DNA from: Bifidobacterium breve
GTDB taxonomy: Bacteria > Actinomycetota > Acidimicrobiia > Acidimicrobiales > Ilumatobacteraceae
Reading direction: 5' to 3'
DNA: 64,000 bases
NCBI GenBank assembly: GCA_945901725.1
Contig: CAMDLK010000001.1
Span: forward strand, 27,559 to 91,558
Position numbers and translations under genes: made by a program. Of the stretch, positions 17,147 to 25,285 are shown piece after piece; within the stretch, counting starts at the first letter, position 1, and each line of letters starts with the position of its first letter. The notes below the pieces were generated by a model. That model worked only from the letters and a program-made list of their open reading frames with translations. It had not been told where the DNA came from and made no database searches.

Positions 17147-18556
17147 ATGTCTCACAACCACACACATTTCGCACGTCGCATCATCATCGCAACAGCAGTT
17201 GTCTCGATGGGTCTCGTAATCGCACCATCAGGCGCCAGCGCATCAACTGGAGTCATTGCTGCATCTTCTACTTCAGCAAATACAGCTCCTGGTCAGCCTG
17301 CATTTGGCGACAAGGGACCACATGTAGTCGCAGTTCAGACAGCAATCATGCGCAATGGCTTCACATTGAAGGGCGGAGCAACTGGGGTTTTCAATAAGTC
17401 GACACAACGCGCTCTCAAATCATTTCAGAAAGTGGTTGGTATCAAAGTCACTGGCGTCGTTGACACTGCTACAGCCAAAGTCTTGAAGGTCGCTGCGGCT
17501 TCCACAACAACAGTTCAGGCGACTACAACAACAGTTCAGGCCACAACCACGACCGTTGCTCCTACTACAACCACTACTCCAGCTGTTGCGTACCCCCTCA
17601 CAACTTCAACTCTTCCAGTTCGTGGAGCCAAAGGTGATGCAGTTGTTGCACTTCAAAAGGCACTCAAGGCTGCTGGTCTTGAAGTTAAGGGCGGCATCGA
17701 TGGTGCGTTCGGTTCAGGCACAACTTCGACAATCGTTTCATTTCAAACATCAAAGGGTTTAACTGCAACCGGAGTTCTTGACATTCCTACTGCAGTCGCT
17801 CTCGCATTGATCGCACCCGTTGCTGCGCCAGCACCCGCACCAGCACCAGCTGCTGTGAGTATTGCAAGTACACCTACCCTTCTTGATTCTTCCGCACTCC
17901 CAGCTCGCGGAAATCGTGGAGACGCTGTTCGTACATTGCAGAAGGCATTGATCAACGCTGGTATTGAAGTCAAAGGTGGCGCTGATGGAGTTTTCGGTGG
18001 AGCAACGTTTGTTGCACTTCAGAAGTTCCAAACTGCTAACGCTCTCTCTGTGACAGGAACGCTGACAACACAAACAGCTGTAAAGCTCGGTCTCGTAGCA
18101 GCTCCTGCCGTAGCAATCTCAGTGTTCCCGGTACAAGGTCTTTGTAGCTATGAGAACACATGGCATGCACCACGTGGAAATGGTCGCAAACACTTGGGTG
18201 TTGACATCATCGCAAAAGAAGGAAAACTTCTCTATGCAGTTGCAGACGGAACAATCACCAAGCTCTACACCGAAGCGTCAGACAAACTTGCCGGTAATGG
18301 TGTTCGTCTTACTATGGCTGATGGAACTTACTTCTTCTACGGTCACATGCAGAAGATCGCCGATGGAATGACAATTGGTACCAAGGTGAAAGCAGGACAA
18401 GTTGTTGGTTACCTCGGAAAAACTGGAGGAACAACAACTCCACACCTTCACCTTGAAGTTCATCCGTTGGGTGGCGAAGCCATCGACCCGACTCCAATTG
18501 TTGCTGCAGTCGATGCATGCAGCGTGACAACACCACTGCCAATTCCTGCCGCGTAA
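17147..18556 (+). CDS. Secreted peptidoglycan-binding M23 (LytM-type) protein
   Basis: A 469-residue exported cell-wall protein. The signal peptide is residues 1-33, with a hydrophobic core and a cut near GASAS. Three peptidoglycan-binding type 1 repeats follow at about 45-107, 150-212 and 247-313, each with GDKG/GDAV and an LKSFQK- or IVSFQTS-like core. Repeats 1 and 2 are joined by a Thr/Val linker and repeats 2 and 3 by an Ala-Pro linker. The C-terminal M23 domain has KHLGVD and PHLHLEVH, so the HxxxD and HxH zinc ligands are present and it should be an active endopeptidase. It stands alone after the largest gap in the window (220 bases) and ends at a long hairpin. Confidence 0.93.
   Translation: MSHNHTHFARRIIIATAVVSMGLVIAPSGASASTGVIAASSTSANTAPGQPAFGDKGPHVVAVQTAIMRNGFTLKGGATGVFNKSTQRALKSFQKVVGIKVTGVVDTATAKVLKVAAASTTTVQATTTTVQATTTTVAPTTTTTPAVAYPLTTSTLPVRGAKGDAVVALQKALKAAGLEVKGGIDGAFGSGTTSTIVSFQTSKGLTATGVLDIPTAVALALIAPVAAPAPAPAPAAVSIASTPTLLDSSALPARGNRGDAVRTLQKALINAGIEVKGGADGVFGGATFVALQKFQTANALSVTGTLTTQTAVKLGLVAAPAVAISVFPVQGLCSYENTWHAPRGNGRKHLGVDIIAKEGKLLYAVADGTITKLYTEASDKLAGNGVRLTMADGTYFFYGHMQKIADGMTIGTKVKAGQVVGYLGKTGGTTTPHLHLEVHPLGGEAIDPTPIVAAVDACSVTTPLPIPAA
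17503..17582 (+). repeat. Low-complexity Thr-rich linker repeat
   Basis: The unit ACAACAACAGTTCAGGC occurs twice, 21 bases apart, followed by degenerate ACNAC-rich copies. It encodes TTTVQA-type repeats between the first two peptidoglycan-binding domains. Slippage here could change linker length. Confidence 0.6.
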
Positions 18557-18569
18557 TACAGATCGTCTT

Positions 18570-18613
18570 CGTTCTCTTTCTTGTCACACGATCCAGTGAT
18601 GAGAAAGAGAACG
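18570..18613. terminator. Bidirectional hairpin between convergent genes
   Basis: CGTTCTCTTTCT pairs perfectly with AGAAAGAGAACG. Six more pairs (two of them G-U) continue inward, giving an 18-bp stem with an 8-base loop. It lies between the stops of the M23 gene and the methyltransferase gene. There is no long T run, so it may act as a bidirectional terminator or mRNA end protector. Confidence 0.65.
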
Positions 18614-18627
18614 TTGATATGTATTCC

Positions 18628-19722
18628 TTACGGCCGAACTTCGTAGAAGGCGTTTACAGAATGCTCCACGTCAAGTTTCTTGAACTGAGTAAACCCAGCA
18701 TCACGAGCCATGGCCTCTGCCTTAACAGCTGAAAGCCCTAAAGTTCCCAGCCCTTCCCCGCCGTCTTCGGACATCGCAGAAGACATACAGCTAAGAACAC
18801 TGATTCCGTAGAGCAAGGAAGCCATCGGATTCTTCGAGACGTTCAATTCAAGAGAATCATGAGCCTTGATGTCAACCAGCAACCAAGTTCCATCGTTTTT
18901 GAGGGCTTTGCGAATGGTCTTCATCATCTCGGTGGGGTGAGTCATGTCATGAATGCAGTCAAAAGTACAAACGAGGTCGTAACTGTTGTCATCTGCGATC
19001 GGCTTATCTCGAGGGTCAAAGAATGACACGTTCGAGATTTTTGCATCGACCTTGCGCTCTTCTGCGCGCTCTAAAGCAAATTTCGATATATCAAAGCCTT
19101 CAATAATGCTCTTAGGAAAGGTTGAACCCATTAGCAATGCCGCACCACCAGATCCGCATCCAATGTCCGCAACACGAGCTCCGACAGTCAACTTTTCCTG
19201 AATTCCTTCAAGTGCAGGAATTACCATCGGTATCAAGAAATTTTGGTTCCACGGCTCGAAACTACGTTCGATTCCAACAGCACCTTCTGGGCCGTGCGAG
19301 TCGTAGTCGTGCCCAACACCGGTGCGAAATGCTTCAGGCATCGCTTTCAGTGCGCCCATTGTTTGTGGAAGGCGGTGAAACATTCCCATCCCGTACGCAG
19401 GATGATTTGGCGTTGCTAACACTGCGACACCTTCTGGAGACAGATGAAAGACCGGAGGAGTCGCCGACAGATCAGCGCACGTCACGATGCGAGCTGCCAC
19501 CTGGTTATGTAGCCATTCACGTACCCAACGCTCATGTAACCCGGCCTTTGCTGCCAAAGATTCAGAAGTATCCCCGTCAACCGACGTTGCCATCACCTCG
19601 TACAGACCGAGACGATCACCAAGGTGAATCATTCCCGCTGTCACTGCACCTTCTAGTTTGCTGAAAATGCCAAATGAAAACATTTTCAGAGCATCTGCAT
19701 CAAGATCACGTTGTTCTGTCAT
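18628..19722 (-). CDS. SAM-dependent methyltransferase with winged-helix N-terminus
   Basis: A 364-residue protein with an N-terminal helical/winged-helix dimerisation part (EGAVTAGMIHLGDRLGLYEVM) and a Rossmann methyltransferase domain from about residue 165: VADIGCGSGGAALLMG is motif I and EGFDISKFALERAEE follows. The architecture resembles the mycobacterial Rv2258c group and plant O-methyltransferases. The substrate is unknown. The ATG at 19722 is preceded by a TANNNT box. It converges on the M23 gene with a hairpin between. Confidence 0.88.
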   Translation of the reverse strand: MTEQRDLDADALKMFSFGIFSKLEGAVTAGMIHLGDRLGLYEVMATSVDGDTSESLAAKAGLHERWVREWLHNQVAARIVTCADLSATPPVFHLSPEGVAVLATPNHPAYGMGMFHRLPQTMGALKAMPEAFRTGVGHDYDSHGPEGAVGIERSFEPWNQNFLIPMVIPALEGIQEKLTVGARVADIGCGSGGAALLMGSTFPKSIIEGFDISKFALERAEERKVDAKISNVSFFDPRDKPIADDNSYDLVCTFDCIHDMTHPTEMMKTIRKALKNDGTWLLVDIKAHDSLELNVSKNPMASLLYGISVLSCMSSAMSEDGGEGLGTLGLSAVKAEAMARDAGFTQFKKLDVEHSVNAFYEVRP

Positions 19723-19728
19723 AACGGC

Positions 19729-19734
19729 AATCTA
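19729..19734 (-). promoter_or_regulatory. Leaderless-type -10 box for methyltransferase
   Basis: TAGATT on the minus strand ends 6 bases before the ATG at 19722. Confidence 0.5.
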
Positions 19735-19760
19735 CGACATAAACCGCACCTGGTGATTAC

Positions 19761-20447
19761 TCAGTACGTGCGCAACTCTTTCGGAAGATGTTCATTTCCG
19801 GACAACTGGCTGAGCCCAAAGGTCATACCGTCACCAATCTCAAACAACTCCAAACGATTCACAGTTGCATGTCCAATAACGAGCCTCTCCCATTCCCACG
19901 GCGTGGGAGGAAAGCCAAGCATGTGGCAAATGCTTACGCTGCTAGTTCCAGCATGAGCCACGAGCAATATTCGAATATCGGGCTGGAAGGCAGAAGTCTT
20001 TTTCCAAATTGGTAATTCAGTATCAGCCCTCACAACACCGTGTTCTTCTAGAAACAGACTGACGCCCACATTGATGCGCTGCACAAAATCCGATACGGCT
20101 TCTCCGCCATCAAGCCCACCCCACCGTTCATGGGATGGTTTTGCTTTTTCAGATTTATAGGCCTCAATAGCCTTCTCTTCTGGAGTGCCGTGCCAAATGG
20201 GATTTCGAATCTCTTCTAGCCACGGAGCAATAACCATTTCCTTATTCAACGACGCAAGTATCGGAGCAGCTGTCTGCTGTGTTCGCACCAAGGGCGACAC
20301 GAAGACCTCATCAAAATGTTCGTCTGCAGCCCATTTTCCCAACAACGACGCTTGCTCGTGCCCGCGAACAGTCAAGGGCGGATTATCAACATTCAACTTG
20401 TCGCGAACCCACTCTGGTTCTGCATGGCGAACAAATACAATTTCCAT
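19761..20447 (-). CDS. Histidine phosphatase family protein (paralogue 3)
   Basis: A 228-residue histidine phosphatase. IVFVRHAEPEW opens the protein, SPLVRTQQTAAPI is the supporting Arg motif, and LLVAHAGTSSV carries the second His. RHAEP and AHAG differ from the RHG/CHGG forms of the two other phosphatases in this window, so it is a more distant relative. The substrate is unknown. It is followed on the same strand by the methyltransferase gene, 38 bases away, which has its own promoter-like box. Confidence 0.88.
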   Translation of the reverse strand: MEIVFVRHAEPEWVRDKLNVDNPPLTVRGHEQASLLGKWAADEHFDEVFVSPLVRTQQTAAPILASLNKEMVIAPWLEEIRNPIWHGTPEEKAIEAYKSEKAKPSHERWGGLDGGEAVSDFVQRINVGVSLFLEEHGVVRADTELPIWKKTSAFQPDIRILLVAHAGTSSVSICHMLGFPPTPWEWERLVIGHATVNRLELFEIGDGMTFGLSQLSGNEHLPKELRTY

Positions 20448-20454
20448 CTAGTGA

Positions 20455-20460
20455 ACTGTA
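20455..20460 (-). promoter_or_regulatory. Leaderless-type -10 box for histidine phosphatase 3
   Basis: TACAGT on the minus strand ends 7 bases before the ATG at 20447. Confidence 0.5.
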
Positions 20461-20484
20461 GAGCGTGCCGACACGTGACGACCG

Positions 20485-21222
20485 TTATTGACCTGAAATT
20501 GTGAAATCAATTCCACAATTATCAAAGGCACGTTGAAACTGACGTTGATACTGTGCGTTATCTGTGTCGGGACTGCTCACGTCATAGGTGTCAGATAGGG
20601 CGATACCCAAACATGTTGCTTCATTATCTGTAATCGTGAGACCGAATTGAGTTGCAATCATCTTTCCAATAACAGTCAACTCAGAGGAATCATCCAATGG
20701 ACTGACTATCGGATCTGTCGCAGTTGGGCTCGGTATCGGAGCCATCGGCAAAGTGATTTCAGAATCAGTTGGTGGCTGCTGGGTGGATGGCATGCCACAT
20801 TTACTTATCAACTGACCTTCAACTGCATTTGATTGACGGAGAGTCACTTCGGAGCCGAGGTCATAGGCCGCAGACACAGCCTCGCTGATGTCAAGTGCTC
20901 TGTTCACATCCCAATCGATCTTGTCCATTACTGAGATAAACAAGGAAATCTTCTTTGCCACTATTGATGCTTCATTAGAGATTGATTTCTCCGTGACTGC
21001 ATTAACGGCTCTTTCGTAGGCCGCATTTGAATCGGATCGTAATTGGGCGTATCTGTCTTCTGAGAAATTGTCTAGACCTTGCGAAAAACCACTCACGTAA
21101 TCGGAAATAGAAATATCTGAACTACACGATGAATTCTGGTCACTCGAACAAGACGCGAGGACAGACAAGGCACCAAATATCAGTACTGCACTGCAGCGGG
21201 ACACATATCGATAAAGGAGCAC
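20485..21222 (-). CDS. Lipoprotein of unknown function
   Basis: A 245-residue protein with a lipoprotein signal: a hydrophobic core and the lipobox SVLASC with Cys25, then a Ser/Asp-rich stretch. The mature part is mostly helical, with a Pro/Thr linker near residue 165 and Cys residues at SKCGMP, ATCLGI and DNCGID. The last 70 residues (IGKMIATQFGLTITDNEATC) look like a small compact domain with two possible disulfides. I recognise no family. The start is GTG. It is divergent from the DoxX gene. Confidence 0.7.
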   Translation of the reverse strand: MLLYRYVSRCSAVLIFGALSVLASCSSDQNSSCSSDISISDYVSGFSQGLDNFSEDRYAQLRSDSNAAYERAVNAVTEKSISNEASIVAKKISLFISVMDKIDWDVNRALDISEAVSAAYDLGSEVTLRQSNAVEGQLISKCGMPSTQQPPTDSEITLPMAPIPSPTATDPIVSPLDDSSELTVIGKMIATQFGLTITDNEATCLGIALSDTYDVSSPDTDNAQYQRQFQRAFDNCGIDFTISGQ

Positions 21223-21263
21223 TTATCCATTCTGCCAGTACCGCACCAGACAGCACAGCCACC

Positions 21264-21269
21264 TAAAGT
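21264..21269 (+). promoter_or_regulatory. Leaderless-type -10 box for DoxX gene
   Basis: TAAAGT ends 6 bases before the ATG at 21276. Confidence 0.5.
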
Positions 21270-21275
21270 TCCAAT

Positions 21276-21770
21276 ATGAACAAAGTAGACGTAACTATGG
21301 CCATCTTGCGCGGGTCGGTCGGTGCTTCGATTGCGTATCACGGGATTAACAAAGCAAAAGGTCTCGCGGGTACTGCTTCGTGGTTCAAAAGCATTGGAAT
21401 GAAATGGCCGAACCAGCAGGCGGTTATCGCAGCGTCAACTGAAGTCATTGCGGGAGTGCTCTTAATCTTCGGATTAGTTACCCCCCTTTCTTGCATCGCT
21501 GTTATTGCGCTCATGGCAGTCGCAATCGCCACAGTCCATGCACGCGTCGGCTATTTCATCTTCCTGCCGAACGGCGGATGGGAATACTGCGCATCAATTA
21601 TCGCGGTTGCAACAGCTATAGGCGTCACTGGTCCTGGGTCGTGGTCTGTCGACAATGCGTGGGGAATCAATCAATCGTTGGGTCTCGTTGCCTTACCCAT
21701 AGGTGTCATTTGTGCGGTGTGTCATTTGGCGCTCTGCTGGCGACCACTAACGAACAATCCTTCGGCATAG
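21276..21770 (+). CDS. DoxX family membrane protein
   Basis: A 164-residue four-helix membrane protein. LRGSVGASIAYHGINKA near the N-terminus, FKSIGMKWPNQQA and the ASTEVIAGVLLIFGL helix match the DoxX/DUF4870-like layout. DoxX proteins are linked to thiosulfate or quinone redox chemistry in some archaea, but most bacterial members are uncharacterised. It is followed 10 bases later by a membrane-anchored protein in the same direction. Confidence 0.85.
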   Translation: MNKVDVTMAILRGSVGASIAYHGINKAKGLAGTASWFKSIGMKWPNQQAVIAASTEVIAGVLLIFGLVTPLSCIAVIALMAVAIATVHARVGYFIFLPNGGWEYCASIIAVATAIGVTGPGSWSVDNAWGINQSLGLVALPIGVICAVCHLALCWRPLTNNPSA

Positions 21771-21780
21771 CATTCATATC

Positions 21781-22302
21781 GTGTTCGTTAAGAAATTTAC
21801 TCGCGTTCTTCTCACAGCTATCTGTGTTCTTATAGCCGCAATGTGGGTGTATGCATACGGCTTCGCGCCTCGAGAGAGCTTCAACAAAATCTATGACACT
21901 GCGTGGCAAGCAAGGTCTCAAGCTCATTGCAAGAAAGCCGAGAACATTCGTTTCTCATTCGAAGATCTCACTCCAATGAAAGCCGATGACCCTCTCGCAT
22001 TGAAAGCCAAAGCCAAAGTTGTGAAGGCAGCAACCGATGCTCTTGAGAATGCCATCAATTTGATTGCAGCTGATATTCCTTCAGATGCAAAAGGAAAAGA
22101 ACTTGTTCCAGCTTGGATCAAGGATTATCGCCTCTACATTTCGGATCGTCGAGCCTTTGAAGTAGCGCTACAGAACGCAGTGACACGCCCATTTTTCGCA
22201 GAGAGCGAAATAGAAGGTGTTCCTGTAAGTGAGCGAATTAGTAAATTCGCACGTGAGAATGACATGAAGACATGTCAGACTCCATACGACTTATCCGTTT
22301 AG
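21781..22302 (+). CDS. Membrane-anchored protein of unknown function
   Basis: A 173-residue protein starting at GTG. One N-terminal hydrophobic helix (residues 8-27) is followed by a charged, mostly helical extracytoplasmic part. It has Cys at SQAHCKKAEN and near the C-terminus (MKTCQTPYD), which may pair. Ala/Lys-rich segments such as LKAKAKVVKAATDAL predict long helices. I recognise no family. It probably forms an operon with the DoxX gene and shares a TTAG double stop with the convergent acyltransferase. Confidence 0.72.
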   Translation: MFVKKFTRVLLTAICVLIAAMWVYAYGFAPRESFNKIYDTAWQARSQAHCKKAENIRFSFEDLTPMKADDPLALKAKAKVVKAATDALENAINLIAADIPSDAKGKELVPAWIKDYRLYISDRRAFEVALQNAVTRPFFAESEIEGVPVSERISKFARENDMKTCQTPYDLSV

Positions 22303-22919
22303 TCGACTGATACCCAACCGAGGTCAGGGTCGTGTCGCCGTACAACACGAGCAGGAGAACCAACTGCGACTGAATAGTCAGGTATGTCATGAGTGACGAC
22401 TGCATTGGCACCAATGACTACATGTTTTCCAATGGTCACACCCGGTAGCACTACTGCGCCGTAACCAAGCCAAGACCCGTCGCCAATCACCACTGCCCGT
22501 TCTGGCTGTGACTGCTGCGAAATAGGTCGCGATATGTCTTCGTATCCATGGTTCTGATCAGTGATGTATACATGGTGTCCAGTCCATACGTCATTACCAA
22601 TGGTGATCGAGAAGTGACCCACGATGCCGCTTCCTCGGCCAATCAGGCATCTGTCTCCTATCGACACGACGATGTCTGAAATACACTCTTGGCCCGGAAC
22701 CATTCCCGCCGACAAAGCAACATCTGGACCTATCAATGTGTCGCTACCGATAGAGATATACCGCTCGTTAAAGATGGTTGTGGGCTTCCACATAATCATG
22801 CTCCGCTCGCCAAATGCAGCGAACTTCTTACCTCTAACGTCACTCGCGCTTGTAGAAGCCCAAAAGGAAAGACGCCTGTTGATGTCAACATAAATCCGAC
22901 CAATCAACTGTCCCAACAT
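22299..22919 (-). CDS. Hexapeptide-repeat (LbH) acyltransferase
   Basis: A 206-residue left-handed beta-helix acyltransferase. Repeats such as SIGDRCLIGRGSGIVG, TIGNDVWTG, VIGDGSWLGYGAVVLPG and TIGKHVVIGANAVVTH are visible, with the likely catalytic His in TDQNHGY. It ends with the usual GSPARVVR tail. It is probably an O-acetyltransferase acting on a sugar or cell-surface glycan. The ATG at 22919 is chosen over a TTG at 22985, because a TANNNT box precedes it and the longer form would run into the divergent esterase gene. Confidence 0.87.
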   Translation of the reverse strand: MLGQLIGRIYVDINRRLSFWASTSASDVRGKKFAAFGERSMIMWKPTTIFNERYISIGSDTLIGPDVALSAGMVPGQECISDIVVSIGDRCLIGRGSGIVGHFSITIGNDVWTGHHVYITDQNHGYEDISRPISQQSQPERAVVIGDGSWLGYGAVVLPGVTIGKHVVIGANAVVTHDIPDYSVAVGSPARVVRRHDPDLGWVSVD

Positions 22920-22926
22920 AGGGAAC

Positions 22927-22932
22927 ACGCTA
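22927..22932 (-). promoter_or_regulatory. Leaderless-type -10 box for acyltransferase
   Basis: TAGCGT on the minus strand ends 7 bases before the ATG at 22919. Confidence 0.5.
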
Positions 22933-22955
22933 GTGACCAAGCAGGGGCCAACGAC

Positions 22956-22961
22956 TACCGT
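22956..22961 (+). promoter_or_regulatory. Leaderless-type -10 box for carboxylesterase
   Basis: TACCGT ends 6 bases before the ATG at 22968. GTGACC at 22933-22938 lies 17 bases upstream and would serve as a -35 element. Confidence 0.55.
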
Positions 22962-22967
22962 ATTTTC

Positions 22968-24395
22968 ATGCAGAACAAGCCACAATCATTTGCAACCAAC
23001 CGCGGCTCCATCACCGGGCTCATCTCTCCCACTGGAAGTTGCGAGTTCTTGGGAATTCCATTTGCTACAGCCAAAAGGCTGGAGAATCCGATTGATATCT
23101 CTTCGTGGGATGACAATTTTGATGCAACGGCATACGGACCCATTTGTCCTCAGACTCCGGGGATGCTGGAAATGGCATTGAACATGGATGCGTCACATAT
23201 GAAAGAAGAGTGCCTCAACCTGAATGTGTACACCCCTCGCATGACGACAGAAGGAATGTCGCTACCAGTTCTCTTCTGGATTCATGGCGGCGCATACACA
23301 AATGGAGCTGGTTCTGTGGCGTGGTACCACGGCGCTTCATTAGCGTCACGCGAGACTGTTGTTGTCACAATCAATTACCGCTTGGGACCTCTAGGTTTTC
23401 TCGGTGACGGAAACTACGGAACGCTTGACATGTTGTCTGCACTTCGGTGGGTACAACGAAACATTTCAGCTTTCGGTGGTAACGAAAAAAATGTAACCAT
23501 TTTTGGTGAATCTGCTGGCGGATCGGCCGTGGTCTCATTGTTGGCCAGTCCTGAAATTGAAGGACTCGCCCATAAGGCATGGGCCATGAGCCCGTCTATT
23601 GGGCAACTTCGCAATAGACCTCGCGCTATCGAGTTGCAGAAGCAATTCATTGAACTAGCAGGCCTATCAACCATGGATGATGTTAAGTCAATGTCGGTAG
23701 ACGACATTCTTGCCACGCAACAAAAGCAGATGGCATCACCAACTAAGGCTTTTGACTTCTATGCGCCTACAGCGGGCGGTGTATCTCTCAGCAATGACAT
23801 CCTTGCTTCTGCTGCGAGCTCACCTATCCCACTTGTTGTAGGCACCAATAGAGACGAAAACAAACTGTGGTCAACTTTTGACCCATCATTGGCTGACGCA
23901 GATGATGCACGCTGGAAAGCATTTACCGATGAAACATTTGGCGCACGTGGACAGCAGGCACGCGATGCATACCGAGCACTGCGGCCGGGTGAATCCGCAA
24001 GGGATTTGATGTCAGCCGTAAGTACAGACACTGGTTTTCGCCAACCAGCACAACGTCTGTGCGAAGCCCGAGCTGAGAGCGAAGTTCCGACATGGATGTA
24101 CTGGTTCACATGGCCGACTCCTGCCTTTGGGGGTGCTGTTGGTTGTTGCCATGCCCTTGATATTCCCTTTGCATTCGACAATCTCGATGCAGAAGGCGTC
24201 TTGATGATGACCGGGGATGGCGAAGAACGGAATCAAATTGCAGACAGGTTCGCCTCTGAAATAGTTTCCTTCGCAACTCATGGCCATCCGAGTTGGAGTC
24301 AGTTCAATACGAAAGATCGACCTACATTGGTAATCGATACGGAGACAAAACTTGCCCACGACCCCGAGCCAGAGATTCGCGTACTATTCGTCTAA
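22968..24395 (+). CDS. Type B carboxylesterase
   Basis: A 475-residue carboxylesterase/lipase of the cholinesterase-like family. The oxyanion FWIHGGAY is at residues 103-110 and the nucleophile elbow FGESAGGSA has Ser182. GTNRDENKL near 300 and GCCHALDIPFAF near 395 give the Glu and His regions. No signal peptide is seen, so it is probably cytoplasmic. The ATG at 22968 is used; the frame is open to 22689 but that part is antisense to the acyltransferase. The ester substrate is unknown. Confidence 0.92.
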   Translation: MQNKPQSFATNRGSITGLISPTGSCEFLGIPFATAKRLENPIDISSWDDNFDATAYGPICPQTPGMLEMALNMDASHMKEECLNLNVYTPRMTTEGMSLPVLFWIHGGAYTNGAGSVAWYHGASLASRETVVVTINYRLGPLGFLGDGNYGTLDMLSALRWVQRNISAFGGNEKNVTIFGESAGGSAVVSLLASPEIEGLAHKAWAMSPSIGQLRNRPRAIELQKQFIELAGLSTMDDVKSMSVDDILATQQKQMASPTKAFDFYAPTAGGVSLSNDILASAASSPIPLVVGTNRDENKLWSTFDPSLADADDARWKAFTDETFGARGQQARDAYRALRPGESARDLMSAVSTDTGFRQPAQRLCEARAESEVPTWMYWFTWPTPAFGGAVGCCHALDIPFAFDNLDAEGVLMMTGDGEERNQIADRFASEIVSFATHGHPSWSQFNTKDRPTLVIDTETKLAHDPEPEIRVLFV

Positions 24396-24449
24396 GTGAC
24401 AAACGACTCAATCCGTGAGTCAAAGAATCGCCAATAGCCTTATGGGCTC

Positions 24450-25280
24450 ATGGAGATTCCGAAAATGTCTAGCCCTCGCGTCAAGGTTCTCGTACCTCAT
24501 CTCATTGAACGCAAGAATTCTTCTGAGGTTTTGACCATGGTCACCGCCTATGACTCAACATTTGCTTCCATAGTTGATGAAGCCGGAGTTGATCTCATTC
24601 TTGTAGGCGATTCAGTGGCGACAGTGATGCAAGGACAAAAAACAACTCTCTGTGTGTCCATGGAACATATGGAATACCACGTCCAGATGGTTGCATCCGT
24701 GAAACCCAAAGCCTTGATTGTCGGAGATTTGCCATTTGGCTCGTATCAAGCATCTGCAAAGGACGCTGTCCGTAATGCCATTCGGTTGGTAAAAGCTGGA
24801 GCCGAGATCGTAAAACTCGAAGGCGGCCTTCATGTACAAGAAGCGATTGAAGCAATTGTTCGGGCCGACATTCCTGTGATGGGACACATTGGTTTAACTC
24901 CACAGAGCTATCACCGTATGGGTGGAAACAAAGTGCAAGGTCGAGAAGAAGGCACGCAATCAGGAAGCCGAGACCGAATCTTGGCTGATGCGCGTGCTGT
25001 AGAAAACGCTGGTGTGTGTTCATTCGTCATTGAGGCTGTTCCTGCGGAGCTAGCAACTGAAATAACGGCCACAGCTCAAGTCCCCACCATTGGCATTGGT
25101 GCTGGGGTGAACTGCGATGGACAAGTTCTCGTGTTGCATGATCTTCTCGGTTTATCCGAGCGGTCATTCAAATTCGCTAAGGCGTATAGCAATCTCAGAC
25201 AGATCTCGCTTAAAGCGGTTTCAGAATATGTCTCCGATGTTCAACATCGGCGCTTCCCTGACGCCACTAATAGTTTCTGA
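24450..25280 (+). CDS. panB: 3-methyl-2-oxobutanoate hydroxymethyltransferase
   Basis: A 276-residue TIM-barrel enzyme of pantothenate synthesis that adds a hydroxymethyl group from methylene-THF to 2-oxoisovalerate. LTMVTAYDSTFASIVDEAGVD opens the barrel, VGDSV holds the Mg-binding Asp, and GDLPFGSY, EGG, GHIGLTPQS and GIGAGVNCDGQVLV are family blocks. It is followed by panC after 5 bases. The start is ATG at 24450; a second ATG 15 bases on is possible. A TAGCCT hexamer ends 9 bases upstream. Confidence 0.95.
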   Translation: MEIPKMSSPRVKVLVPHLIERKNSSEVLTMVTAYDSTFASIVDEAGVDLILVGDSVATVMQGQKTTLCVSMEHMEYHVQMVASVKPKALIVGDLPFGSYQASAKDAVRNAIRLVKAGAEIVKLEGGLHVQEAIEAIVRADIPVMGHIGLTPQSYHRMGGNKVQGREEGTQSGSRDRILADARAVENAGVCSFVIEAVPAELATEITATAQVPTIGIGAGVNCDGQVLVLHDLLGLSERSFKFAKAYSNLRQISLKAVSEYVSDVQHRRFPDATNSF

Positions 25281-25285
25281 CTCTA

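Noticed and set aside
22689..22967. Long N-terminal extension of the carboxylesterase
   Set aside because: It is antisense to the hexapeptide acyltransferase; the TACCGT box points to the ATG at 22968.
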